NCBI RefSeq assembly: GCF_016887965.1
Contig: NZ_JAFDVD010000024.1
Location: 40,413-104,412, forward strand
DNA length: 64,000 nt
Direction: 5' to 3'
Origin: Phycicoccus sonneratiae
Lineage (GTDB): Bacteria; Actinomycetota; Actinomycetes; Actinomycetales; Dermatophilaceae
The position numbers and the translations under genes are program-made. The notes below the pieces were generated by a model that was not told the origin of the DNA, ran no database searches, and saw only the letters and a list, made by a program, of their open reading frames with translations. The number at the start of each line of letters is the position of its first letter. Within the stretch, counting starts at the first letter, position 1. This document shows positions 10,892 to 17,874 of the stretch, piece after piece.

Positions 10892-11737
10892 ATGAGCGTT
10901 CCGACGATCACCCTGAACACCGGCCGCACCATCCCCCAGCTCGGCTTCGGCGTCTTCCAGATCGACCCCGCCGACACCGTCGCCGCCGTCACGACCGCCC
11001 TCGAGGTCGGCTACCGGCACATCGACACCGCCGAGATGTACGGCAACGAGCGCGAGGTCGGCGAGGCCATCCGCCGGTCCGGCCTCCCGCGTGAGGAGGT
11101 GTTCGTCACCTCGAAGCTCAACAACGGCTTCCACCGCCCCGAGGACGCCGAGCGCGCCTTCGCCGAGACCCTCGAGAAGCTCGGCCTCGAGCAGATCGAC
11201 CTCTTCCTCATCCACTGGCCGCTGCCGACCCTCTACGACGGCGACTACGTGTCGACGTGGCGGACGATGGCCTCGTTCGTCGAGGACGGCCGCGCCGCGT
11301 CCGTCGGCGTCTCGAACTTCCAGCCCGCGCACCTGCAGCGGATCATCGACGAGACCGGTGTCGTGCCGGCCGTCAACCAGGTCGAGGTGCACCCCTTCCT
11401 CACGAACGAGGCGGTCCGCGCGGCCGACGCCGAGCACGGCATCGCCACCGAGGCGTGGTCGCCGATCGCGCAGGGCGGCGTGCTCGACGACCCGGTCATC
11501 GGCGAGGTCGCGGCCGCGCACGGGGTGACGCCCGCGCAGGCGACGCTCCGCTGGCACATCGAGCGCGGCGACATCGTCTTCCCGAAGTCGGTCACCGAGT
11601 CGCGCATCCGCGAGAACTTCGACCTCTTCGGCTTCTCGCTCACCCCCGAGGAGGTCGAGCGCATCTCGGCCCTCGACCAGGGCGAGGAGGGCCGCACCGG
11701 CCCGAACCCTGACGAGTTCGACTACATCCCGAGCTGA
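10892..11737 (+). CDS. Aldo/keto reductase (AKR5-like)
   Basis: A 281-aa TIM-barrel NADPH-dependent oxidoreductase. GYRHIDTAEMYGNEREVGEAI carries the catalytic Asp and Tyr, VTSKLNN the catalytic Lys, and FLIHWPLP the catalytic His. SVGVSNF and VFPKSVTESRIRENFDLF are the usual cofactor-binding strands. It closely matches the 2,5-diketo-gluconate reductase-type AKRs common in actinobacteria, which reduce small aldehydes and ketones. It stands alone on its strand after the 40-bp repeats. Confidence 0.92.
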   Translation: MSVPTITLNTGRTIPQLGFGVFQIDPADTVAAVTTALEVGYRHIDTAEMYGNEREVGEAIRRSGLPREEVFVTSKLNNGFHRPEDAERAFAETLEKLGLEQIDLFLIHWPLPTLYDGDYVSTWRTMASFVEDGRAASVGVSNFQPAHLQRIIDETGVVPAVNQVEVHPFLTNEAVRAADAEHGIATEAWSPIAQGGVLDDPVIGEVAAAHGVTPAQATLRWHIERGDIVFPKSVTESRIRENFDLFGFSLTPEEVERISALDQGEEGRTGPNPDEFDYIPS

Positions 11738-11750
11738 CCGGGCGACCCCG

Positions 11751-12317
11751 TCAGGCGGTGCGGCGGCCGCGGTCCTCGAGGCTCGCCCGCACCGCCCGGG
11801 GGTCGACCTCCAGGCCGCGCAGCAGCAGGCGCACGGCGTCGTCGTCGTTGCGCAGGACCCCGAGGGCGATGTGCTCGGCCCGGATCTCGCGCGAGCGCAG
11901 GCGGACCGCCTCGCGCAGCGCGAGCTCGAGCACCTTCTTCGCGCCGCGCCCGAAGGCGACCCGGCCGCGGGTGGCGGGACGGCCGGCGTCCGGGGCGACG
12001 TCGTCGAGCGCGCCGGCACCGAACTGCCGCTCGACCGCCTCGCGGATGGCGTCGACGTCGATGCCGAGCGCGCGCAGGGCGGCCGCGTCGTCCTCGTCGA
12101 CCGGCTCGGCGGCGCCCGGCGTCCCGGCATCCAGGGCTCGGCGGACCGCCGCTCGGTCGATCCCGTGGGCGGCGAGCACCCCACTGACGGCGGTGTCGTC
12201 GTCGGTGAGGGCGAGGAGCAGGTGGACGGGGCGGACCTCGTCGACCCCGAGCGACCGGCACTCCTCCTGGGACGCGACGACGACGGCTCGGGCGTCGGTG
12301 GTGAAGCGTTCGAACAC
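11751..12317 (-). CDS. Clp N-terminal repeat-domain protein without ATPase
   Basis: A 188-aa protein with two Clp-N repeats: MFERFTTDARAVVVASQEEC with VRPVHLLLALT at the N-terminus, and KKVLELALREAV with IRAEHIALGVLRNDDDAV at the C-terminus. These match the substrate/adaptor-binding module of ClpC/ClpB, but no AAA+ domain is present. It could act as a stand-alone adaptor or as a partner of the HTH protein encoded 3 bp upstream. It starts at GTG; the GGAGG site is formed by the last codons of that HTH gene, so the two are tightly coupled. Confidence 0.88.
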   Translation of the reverse strand: MFERFTTDARAVVVASQEECRSLGVDEVRPVHLLLALTDDDTAVSGVLAAHGIDRAAVRRALDAGTPGAAEPVDEDDAAALRALGIDVDAIREAVERQFGAGALDDVAPDAGRPATRGRVAFGRGAKKVLELALREAVRLRSREIRAEHIALGVLRNDDDAVRLLLRGLEVDPRAVRASLEDRGRRTA

Positions 12318-12320
12318 GGT

Positions 12321-12533
12321 CTACCTCCGGGCGTGCTTGCGGTGGACGGTCTGCTTGGTGACCCCGAGGGCCTCGGCGATCTCCTGCCACGACCAGCCGC
12401 GGGCCCGCGCGTTGCGGACCTGGAGGGTCTCGAGCTGCTCGAGGAGCCGGCCGAGGGCGGCGACGGCGCGCAGGCCCACGCGGGGGTCGGTGCTGTCGAG
12501 GTCCCCGGCGAGGTCGGAGGCGGTCCTGGTCAT
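12321..12533 (-). CDS. Small helix-turn-helix regulator
   Basis: A 70-aa protein. The C-terminal half is a sigma-like/HTH_23-like DNA-binding unit: RARGWSWQEIAEALGVTKQTVHRK. ATG 12533 is chosen because a good promoter ends seven bases before it. It is co-transcribed with the Clp-N protein. Two palindromes overlap its own promoter, so autoregulation is likely. HTH plus Clp-N gene pairs recur in actinobacteria without a defined role. Confidence 0.85.
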   Translation of the reverse strand: MTRTASDLAGDLDSTDPRVGLRAVAALGRLLEQLETLQVRNARARGWSWQEIAEALGVTKQTVHRKHARR

Positions 12534-12537
12534 GATC

Positions 12538-12580
12538 GTCAGCATATGCTGACGATGCCGGAGCGTCAACACATGCTGAC
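12538..12580 (-). promoter_or_regulatory. HTH/Clp-N promoter with two palindromic operators
   Basis: Minus-strand -35 TTGACG (12569-12564), 17-bp spacer and -10 TATGCT (12546-12541) end seven bases before the ATG. GTCAGCATATGCTGAC (12538-12553) is a perfect 16-bp palindrome covering the -10. GTCAACACATGCTGAC (12565-12580) is a 14/16 copy covering the -35, with centres 27 bp apart. Confidence 0.75.
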
Positions 12581-12605
12581 GCGCCGCCCCCTCCCCATCC
12601 TGTTC

Positions 12606-12648
12606 ATTCACTCAATGACTTGACACATTGGCTGAATCGCGCCATCCT
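12606..12648 (+). promoter_or_regulatory. Promoter with GntR-type inverted-repeat operator
   Basis: ATTCACTCAATG (12606-12617) and CATTGGCTGAAT (12626-12637) are inverted repeats matching at 10 of 12 positions. The 8-nt centre ends in TTGACA (12620-12625), a consensus -35; CATCCT (12643-12648) at 17 bp is a weak -10. Repressor binding would block RNA polymerase. The GntR protein encoded by the operon is the obvious candidate. Confidence 0.6.
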
Positions 12649-12679
12649 CCACGCAGCCTCGACCGCGAAGGAGCACCCG

Positions 12680-13651
12680 ATGGACGCCCTCGGCCTCACG
12701 CTCGGCCTGGCCCTCCCGGCCCTGTTCGTCGCGCTCGTCGTCCACGTCGCCCGGACCGTCTCGGCAACGCTCGGCCGGCGGGGGGAGGACCCCGTCGTCC
12801 GTGGGGCCCGACGCCGCACCGCCGGGGCGACCGCCGCCGCCGGCCTCGCGGTCGTGGTCGTCCTGGCCGTCACGACGGACCCGACCCCCGGGGCGAACCC
12901 GCTCGTCGGCTCGGTGGCCGTCCTCCTCGTCGGGGCCGTCATGGCGGCGACGGCCACGCTCGTCGAGCTCACCTGGCCGCGTCCGCGCGGCAGCGTGCGC
13001 ACGGCGCCGGCGCGGCCACGTCCCGACGTCGGACCCCGCCTGCGCCGCCTGCGTCACGGCGGGGCGCTGGTGCTCGTCGCCCTCTGCGCGCTGACGGCGG
13101 TCCTCGGGGCCACCGAGGGCGTCGACCACGGTCGTCGGATGCCGGACCTCACGGCGTTCCGGATGGTCGGCGACGGCCTGTTCCCCGGTTGGCCCTACGG
13201 CCTCGGTCTGCTCGTCGCCCTCGGCGTGCTCGGCCTCGTCACCCAGTGGGGGCTGCGCGTCGTCGAGGCCCGCCCGTCGCTCGACGAGCAGCACGCGACG
13301 GTCGACGCGGCGGCCCGCCGCGCGGCCACGGCGCGCCTGCTGCGCTACGCCGCCTGCAGCACGTGGCTCGCCGTGCTCGGGGTGGCCTTCGTCGCGGGGT
13401 CCTCCCTCCACGAGTACGCCCAGGGGCTGCGCGGCAGCGGCTCGCCGTCGGCCCACCACCCGCCGCTCGACTGGCGCCAGGACCTCGCCTTCGGGCTGTT
13501 CGCGCTCGGGGTGCTCGCCGGTGTCCTGGCGTTCGTCTCGGCGGTCACCTCGCCGACCCCGCACGTCACGGCGTCATCCTCGGGGCGCCGGCCGGGGACC
13601 GGCACCGTCCTCCGGGCGACGTCCTCCACCTCCCCGGACCCGTCGCGATGA
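12680..13651 (+). CDS. Multi-pass membrane protein, unknown
   Basis: A 323-aa protein with about seven hydrophobic segments, for example LALPALFVALVVHVARTV, AGLAVVVVLAVTT, ALVLVALCALTAVLGAT and LAFGLFALGVLAGVLAFVSAV. No family is recognised. ATG 12680 has GAAGGAG six bases upstream. Its stop overlaps the ATG of the following GntR gene (ATGA), an arrangement common for GntR(YtrA-like)-controlled membrane-protein or transporter operons. It is therefore probably under that repressor. Confidence 0.7.
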   Translation: MDALGLTLGLALPALFVALVVHVARTVSATLGRRGEDPVVRGARRRTAGATAAAGLAVVVVLAVTTDPTPGANPLVGSVAVLLVGAVMAATATLVELTWPRPRGSVRTAPARPRPDVGPRLRRLRHGGALVLVALCALTAVLGATEGVDHGRRMPDLTAFRMVGDGLFPGWPYGLGLLVALGVLGLVTQWGLRVVEARPSLDEQHATVDAAARRAATARLLRYAACSTWLAVLGVAFVAGSSLHEYAQGLRGSGSPSAHHPPLDWRQDLAFGLFALGVLAGVLAFVSAVTSPTPHVTASSSGRRPGTGTVLRATSSTSPDPSR

Positions 13652-14037
13652 CCACGTCGCTCACGGTCGACCTGTCCGCCGCCACCCCGCCCTACGAGCA
13701 GCTGCGCGCGCAGATCGCCGGGCACATCGCCACCGGACAGCTGGCCCCGGGTGCGCGGCTGCCGACCATCCGGGCCCTCGCCGGGGACCTCGGCATCGCC
13801 GGCGGCACGGTGGCCCGCGCCTACCGCGAGCTCGAGGCCCTCGGCCTCGTCCACACCCGCCGCCGAACGGGCACCGTGGTCGCGGAGGCCACCGCGCCGC
13901 CGACCGTCGACGTGCGTCGTGCCGCGGACGCGTTCGCCGGGCTGGCCCGCCGGCACGGGCTGAGCGAGGTCGAGGCGATCGACCTCGTCCGGGCGGCGCT
14001 GCGCCACCCCGGCCCGGCGAGGTCGGCCGCCGGCTGA
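13648..14037 (+). CDS. GntR-family regulator, YtrA-like
   Basis: A 129-aa protein with an N-terminal winged helix: PPYEQLRAQIAGHIATGQL, ARLPTIRALAGDLGIAGGTV and ARAYRELEALGLVHTRRRTGT. This is followed only by a short helical tail (ADAFAGLARRHGLSEVEAIDLV), without an effector domain. This is the YtrA subfamily layout. Overlap with the upstream membrane-protein gene and a good inverted repeat over that gene's promoter suggest it represses its own operon. Confidence 0.9.
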   Translation: MTTSLTVDLSAATPPYEQLRAQIAGHIATGQLAPGARLPTIRALAGDLGIAGGTVARAYRELEALGLVHTRRRTGTVVAEATAPPTVDVRRAADAFAGLARRHGLSEVEAIDLVRAALRHPGPARSAAG

Positions 14038-14053
14038 CGTCGGCCACCCCGTT

Positions 14054-14082
14054 TTGGTGGTCGGAGCGACGTCCCCTATGCT
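14054..14082 (+). promoter_or_regulatory. Promoter of the tRNA cluster
   Basis: TTGGTG (14054-14059), 17-bp spacer, TATGCT (14077-14082), about 60 bp before tRNA-Glu. Confidence 0.5.
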
Positions 14083-14144
14083 TTCCGAGTCCTCGACGGA
14101 TCCGAACGCCGGGTCGCCTGACGTCAAGGGTCCGACGAGTTCGG

Positions 14145-14217
14145 GTCCCCATCGTCTAGCGGCCCAGGACCCCGCCCTTTCACGGCGGTAGCACGGGTTC
14201 GAATCCCGTTGGGGATA
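14145..14217 (+). tRNA. tRNA-Glu (UUC)
   Basis: A 73-nt cloverleaf. The acceptor arm pairs 14145-14151 with 14210-14216, with a terminal G-U. The D loop is CGTCTAGCGGCC, the anticodon stem-loop CCGCCCTTTCACGGCGG has anticodon TTC, and the T arm is ACGGGTTCGAATCCCGT. No CCA is encoded. Confidence 0.95.
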
Positions 14218-14236
14218 CGGTCTTGCATCACACCAA

Positions 14237-14310
14237 GGCCCCGTAGCGCAGTTGGTTAGCGCGCCGCCCTGTCACGGCGGAGGTCGCGGGTTCGAGTCCC
14301 GTCGGGGTCG
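14237..14310 (+). tRNA. tRNA-Asp (GUC)
   Basis: A 74-nt cloverleaf. The acceptor GGCCCCG pairs with CGGGGTC, with one G-U. The anticodon stem-loop CCGCCCTGTCACGGCGG carries GTC, and the T arm is GCGGGTTCGAGTCCCGT. No CCA is encoded. Confidence 0.95.
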
Positions 14311-14323
14311 CTCCTTCATGAGG

Positions 14324-14345
14324 GGGCCGGTTCGTCCGGCCCTTT
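14324..14345 (+). terminator. Hairpin terminator after tRNA-Asp
   Basis: GGGCCGG (14324-14330), loop TTCGT, CCGGCCC (14336-14342), then TTT. Confidence 0.7.
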
Positions 14346-14357
14346 CGTGCAGGGTCC

Positions 14358-14431
14358 GGCCAGGTAGCTCAGTTGGTACGAGCGTCCGACTGAAAATCGG
14401 AAGGTCGGCGGTTCGACCCCGCCCCTGGCCA
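14358..14431 (+). tRNA. tRNA-Phe (GAA)
   Basis: A 74-nt cloverleaf. The acceptor GGCCAGG pairs with CCTGGCC, the anticodon region CCGACTGAAAATCGG carries GAA, and the T loop is GGTTCGACC. It lies directly before a lower-GC island containing an integrase relic, so it is the likely former attachment site. No second copy of its 3' end is visible at the far end of the island. Confidence 0.95.
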
Positions 14432-14440
14432 CTCCCGAAG

Positions 14441-14475
14441 CCGCAGTTCAAAACCCTTCTGAACTGCGGCTTTAC
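14441..14475 (+). terminator. Terminator after tRNA-Phe
   Basis: CCGCAGTTCA (14441-14450) and TGAACTGCGG (14460-14469) form a perfect 10-bp stem with a 9-nt loop, followed by CTTTAC. Confidence 0.8.
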
Positions 14476-14671
14476 TGCGGGACTCAGCCGCTGAACCGCC
14501 GGCGCGCCGCCCGTGACCCACCCCGAGTTACCCCGTTTGACCGGGAGATGTCGCACGAGATATCGCACGCCTCCTGATCCTGGGGTTCAGGGGGGTTCAG
14601 GGTCAGGGCGCTGGGTCTTGTCCTTATGCTCGCAGGAATTCGGTGTCGTGCGCTCCCAGTACGCTCCATCC

Positions 14672-16183
14672 ATGACAGCGGGGGCTTCCGATGCCGGTCA
14701 CGCGTTCATCTCTTACGTACGAGAGGACGCAGAGCGAGTTGAAGACATCAGGCGCGCACTTGCCGCAGCCAAGGTCCCCGTCTGGACCGACAAGACCATG
14801 TTGTCGCCCGGGGATGATTGGCAACTCACTATTCGGCGCGCCATCAGTCGCGGGGCCTTGGCCTTCGTGGCGGTGTTCTCTGCGAACAGTCAGTCGCGCC
14901 AGTCCAGCTATCAGAACGAGGAGTTGCTCCTCGCAATCGACATATTCCGGACGATGCCCCCTGGCAAGATCTGGCTGATTCCCGTGCGCTTGGACGAATG
15001 CACACTTCCTGAGTACCCCTTGGGCGCAGGGCGCACGCTCGACAGCTTGCAGCGGGTCGACCTCTTCGGAGAAGACATCGAGAGCGAGCGCATCAAGCTG
15101 GTCGTCGCGGTCCTTCGGGCCCTGGACTTGGGGCACTCGGACGGGGCTACGGTGCGCGCAGCCGTAACGCAGGCAACAGGCGCGGACCGAGGTAAGGCGC
15201 TTGTCTCGGCGATCAAAGGGATGTTGCTCGACCCGGCTCGCCAACTGGAACTTGAGGACCTGCTCCTCGAGCAGGCGGCTGAGGCTCGTGATGCGTTGAG
15301 GGATCCCGAGCGCTTTCCCAGCGATATCGCGATTGCAAGGGATGAGGAGACTGCTCACCGGCTATCCGACTGGCTTTGGACTAGATGGGAAACTCTCCAG
15401 CCTTTGGCGTTTGGTCTTGCGACCTTGGCCGCGCACGCGAAGGAGCAGCACCTCGCGCTGCTCTCCCGAGTTCTCAAGACTGTGTCTGCCGACGCCGCCG
15501 GTCCTCGCTCCGGCCGGGCAGTGCTTCTGGACCAGGCGTACTACGCCCCCATCGTCCTCGCATATGCGAGCACCATGGGAGCGCTTTCTAGGCGCAACTA
15601 CGCCGCGGTTCGCGCGACGGTCGTTGAAACAACCGTGAAGGACAAGAGCGGCCTGAGGGGCCCAGTCATGGCAATAGTGCATCCCGGACTTGTTGGTCAG
15701 ACCTGGGACCCTCCCGTCCACTTCCTTGCTTACCGAAGTGACGCAACTGAGATGTCCCCGGAGACAAGTGGGGCGCTGATTGGTGGCCGCCGTGGCGGAC
15801 GCAAAACTCCGATGTCCGACCATCTTCATGCTGTCCTTCGTCACGCGCTTGACAGCCTTGTCCCTGATGACGACGAGTACGACGACCTCTTCGACGAGAC
15901 CGAGGTCCTGTTGGCCTTGGTCGCTGAAGACCTCGCACTGCAAACGAGGTCCGATCGAACGGTCGCGTGGATCCCAGGTGCGTGGGTCGGGCGATTCGGG
16001 TGGCGCGAACACTTCGCAGGTGAGGACGGGACGGCTCAACGAGTGACCGGGGACCTTGTGCGTGCGGGGAGCTCGGGGGGAGCGCTACGCGATGGGCTCT
16101 TTGGAGGCTCCCCCGAGCGGTTGCAGGCGGCGGTCGATGCGTACGTCGCCGAGCTCGGCACAAGCCGACACATGTGGTTTTAG
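14672..16183 (+). CDS. TIR-domain protein, presumed anti-phage effector
   Basis: A 503-aa protein. Residues about 10-140 form a TIR domain: HAFISYVREDAERVEDI, VPVWTDKTMLSPGDDW, then SSYQNEELLLAI, where E83 or E84 fits the catalytic NADase glutamate. The remaining ~350 residues match no family I recognise; they are mostly helical, with a mixed region near GRRGGRKTPMSDHL. Bacterial TIR proteins often deplete NAD+ or make cyclic ADP-ribose signals on infection, so a defence role is inferred. No ribosome site is visible, but TACGCT ends six bases before the ATG, suggesting a leaderless message. It has no partner gene other than the integrase remnant, so it may be a single-gene system. Confidence 0.82.
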   Translation: MTAGASDAGHAFISYVREDAERVEDIRRALAAAKVPVWTDKTMLSPGDDWQLTIRRAISRGALAFVAVFSANSQSRQSSYQNEELLLAIDIFRTMPPGKIWLIPVRLDECTLPEYPLGAGRTLDSLQRVDLFGEDIESERIKLVVAVLRALDLGHSDGATVRAAVTQATGADRGKALVSAIKGMLLDPARQLELEDLLLEQAAEARDALRDPERFPSDIAIARDEETAHRLSDWLWTRWETLQPLAFGLATLAAHAKEQHLALLSRVLKTVSADAAGPRSGRAVLLDQAYYAPIVLAYASTMGALSRRNYAAVRATVVETTVKDKSGLRGPVMAIVHPGLVGQTWDPPVHFLAYRSDATEMSPETSGALIGGRRGGRKTPMSDHLHAVLRHALDSLVPDDDEYDDLFDETEVLLALVAEDLALQTRSDRTVAWIPGAWVGRFGWREHFAGEDGTAQRVTGDLVRAGSSGGALRDGLFGGSPERLQAAVDAYVAELGTSRHMWF

Positions 16184-16554
16184 CGGTCCAGCTGGCAGAG
16201 GCGACGACCCCTCGATTCCGGGCCGCTGTGGTGCTTGCGGCGTGGTGTGGCCTGAGACGCGGCGAGGTTTGTGCACTCCGCACCGAGGACGTCGACCTCC
16301 ACAGGGGAGTCGTCCGGGGGAGGAAGAAGGTCGGCGTGAGCATCTCGTTCCACGACCTACGCCACACTGGCCAGTCGCTGGCGGCGGCCACCGGGGCGAG
16401 CCTCGTGGACCTCAAGCAGCGGTTGGGCCACTCCTCGACCGCCGCAGCGCAGCGGTACATGCATGCCGTCGAGGGCCGGGACTCACAGATCGCCGCGGCC
16501 CTCTCCGACATGGCGCTCCACGGGGATGCCACCAAGCTCCCCCGCCGGCTCTGA
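16174..16554 (+). pseudogene. Tyrosine recombinase (phage integrase) remnant
   Basis: The frame opens inside the last codons of the TIR gene. The fragment keeps the catalytic arginine region (VLAAWCGLRRGEVCALRTEDVD), the second motif HDLRHTGQS, and LGHSSTAAAQRYMHA with the active-site tyrosine. The whole N-terminal DNA-binding half is missing. The stretch between GRKK and SISFHDLRH is far shorter than in intact enzymes, so an internal deletion has also occurred. It cannot be a working integrase. It dates the surrounding DNA as a former integrative element. Confidence 0.85.
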
Positions 16555-16597
16555 GACGTCGATGTTGCCCGCCGGAACGCTCGAACCTCGCAGGCGG

Positions 16598-17449
16598 CTA
16601 CGCGCCGTCGCGGTGGATCCGCAGGAGGGCGGCGAGCCCACGGACGACGAGCGTGCCGGGGTCGGCGTCGACGGTCAGCCGGCAGGCGGCCCACGGCTCG
16701 GGAAGGGCGGCCTCCGCGGCCGCCTCCTGCACGGCGTCGACGTAGCCGGGGTAGCGCGTCGTCCCGCCGGCGAGCACGACGCGCGCGGGGTTGAGGAGCG
16801 TGACCACCCCACCGACCGCCCGCCCGAGGGCCCGGCCCGCGTCCCGCACCACGCGGACCGCCTCGGCGTCCCCGGCCGCGACGAGCTCGGCCACCTCGGC
16901 CCCGGGGCGGCGCACGGCCTCCGTCACGGCGCGTCCCGAGGCGAGGTCGTCGAGCCGGGCCGTCGTGCCGCCGGCCAGGTCGACCGGCACGCTGCCCAGC
17001 TCTCCCGCCCACCCGGTGGTCCCGCCGAGCATCCGTCCTCCCGAGAGCACCGCGGCGGCGATGCCCGTGCCCACGACGACCACGACGAGGTCGCGCACCT
17101 CCGGGTGCGTACTGCGGGCCGCGGCGAGCGAGGCGCGCACGTCGTTCACGACGAGGTCGACCCCCCGGCCGGCGCCCGGCCCCCAGCCGGCGAGGCGGGG
17201 CAGCACGTCGGAGACGACGACGCGCCCCTCGGCGTCGACGAGCCCGGGTACCGCGACCCCCACCGACGCCACCGCACCCTGCCGCGCCGCGAACGCCGCC
17301 ACCTGCTCGTCGAGGAACGCGCCGTCGGCGTCCGGGCCGGTGGCGCGGCGCTCCTCGTCGAGGACCTCTCCGCCGGGGGCGAGGGCGCGGAGCAGGAGCT
17401 TGCTGCCGCCGACGTCCGCGACGACGTCGACCTCTGCGGCACCGGGCAC
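16598..17449 (-). CDS. ROK-family protein (sugar kinase-like)
   Basis: A 283-aa protein with the ROK/ASKHA nucleotide-binding pattern: VVADVGGSKLLL (phosphate 1), VAVPGLVDAEGRVV, VVNDVRASLAAA with the candidate catalytic Asp, VVVVVGTGIAAAVL (phosphate 2), and RVVLAGGTTRYPGYVDAV. The usual GExGH is here GELGS, and the ROK zinc-binding CxCGxxGC motif is absent. Either this is a divergent sugar/N-acylsugar kinase or a non-catalytic sensor. It is a single gene immediately right of the island. Confidence 0.8.
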   Translation of the reverse strand: MPGAAEVDVVADVGGSKLLLRALAPGGEVLDEERRATGPDADGAFLDEQVAAFAARQGAVASVGVAVPGLVDAEGRVVVSDVLPRLAGWGPGAGRGVDLVVNDVRASLAAARSTHPEVRDLVVVVVGTGIAAAVLSGGRMLGGTTGWAGELGSVPVDLAGGTTARLDDLASGRAVTEAVRRPGAEVAELVAAGDAEAVRVVRDAGRALGRAVGGVVTLLNPARVVLAGGTTRYPGYVDAVQEAAAEAALPEPWAACRLTVDADPGTLVVRGLAALLRIHRDGA

Positions 17450-17480
17450 GTCGACCAGCCTAGGTCGACCGCGTCACGGG

Positions 17481-17524
17481 ACCGTCACACGATCGCAAAG
17501 CGGTCGGCCGACGAACCGTCACAC
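17481..17524. promoter_or_regulatory. Two 10-bp direct repeats in a divergent intergenic region
   Basis: ACCGTCACAC occurs at 17481-17490 and again at 17515-17524, 34 bp apart, between the ROK gene start and the small hypothetical gene. They could be regulator half-sites; no other support. Confidence 0.3.
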
Positions 17525-17588
17525 CGGGTTGCGAGGGTCGGAGGACACCAATCGACCGCCGTCCGCACGGGCGGGAAGGAGCAGACCG

Positions 17589-17834
17589 ATGACCTCCGGT
17601 TCCATCGTCCTCGAGAGCACCGACCGCGTCGACGACCGCACCCACGCGATCGCCGCCGCCCAGCTGCGCGGCGAGGCCCGCGCCGCCGGACGCCGCCCCC
17701 GCGAGCTCGTGCGGGCCATCGCCAGCGAGCTCGAGCACCTGGGGATGCGCCCCAACCTCCCCGAGCTGACGCGCCGCTACCGCGCCGGCGAGTCCCGGCT
17801 CCCGCAGCACCTCGCCGAGGCCTCGCACGCCTGA
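17589..17834 (+). CDS. Small helical protein, unknown
   Basis: An 81-aa basic, mostly helical protein ([20 protein letters not shown], then LPELTRRYRAGESRLPQHLAE). A strong GGAAGGAG site precedes the ATG. It has typical high-GC codon use. No family is recognised and it has no co-directional neighbour. Confidence 0.6.
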   Translation: MTSGSIVLESTDRVDDRTHAIAAAQLRGEARAAGRRPRELVRAIASELEHLGMRPNLPELTRRYRAGESRLPQHLAEASHA

Positions 17835-17874
17835 GCGCCCGGGCGACAACGACTACGCCACCCTGCCGGCCCCC

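Larger units (their letters stand above)
14440..16556 (+). mobile_element. tRNA-Phe-adjacent island remnant with TIR gene and integrase relic
   Basis: From just after tRNA-Phe to the end of the integrase fragment, base composition and codon choice drop clearly in GC relative to both flanks, with many A/T third positions. Contents are a TIR-domain gene followed immediately by the broken C-terminus of a tyrosine recombinase. tRNA adjacency plus a recombinase relic indicate an integrated element, now immobile. The right boundary is only approximate because no direct repeat of the tRNA end is seen there. Confidence 0.7.

Noticed and set aside
12616..12637. A further member of the GACACATTCGTCGAT repeat family
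   Set aside because: It shares only GACACATT; the rest is better explained as a GntR-type operator with a -35 box.
14272..14568. A 98-aa open frame on the minus strand over tRNA-Asp and tRNA-Phe
   Set aside because: It reads through two tRNA genes and a terminator hairpin, a common false gene call.
16544..16620. Right attachment copy of the tRNA-Phe 3' end
   Set aside because: No match to the last 20 bases of tRNA-Phe could be found at the far side of the island.
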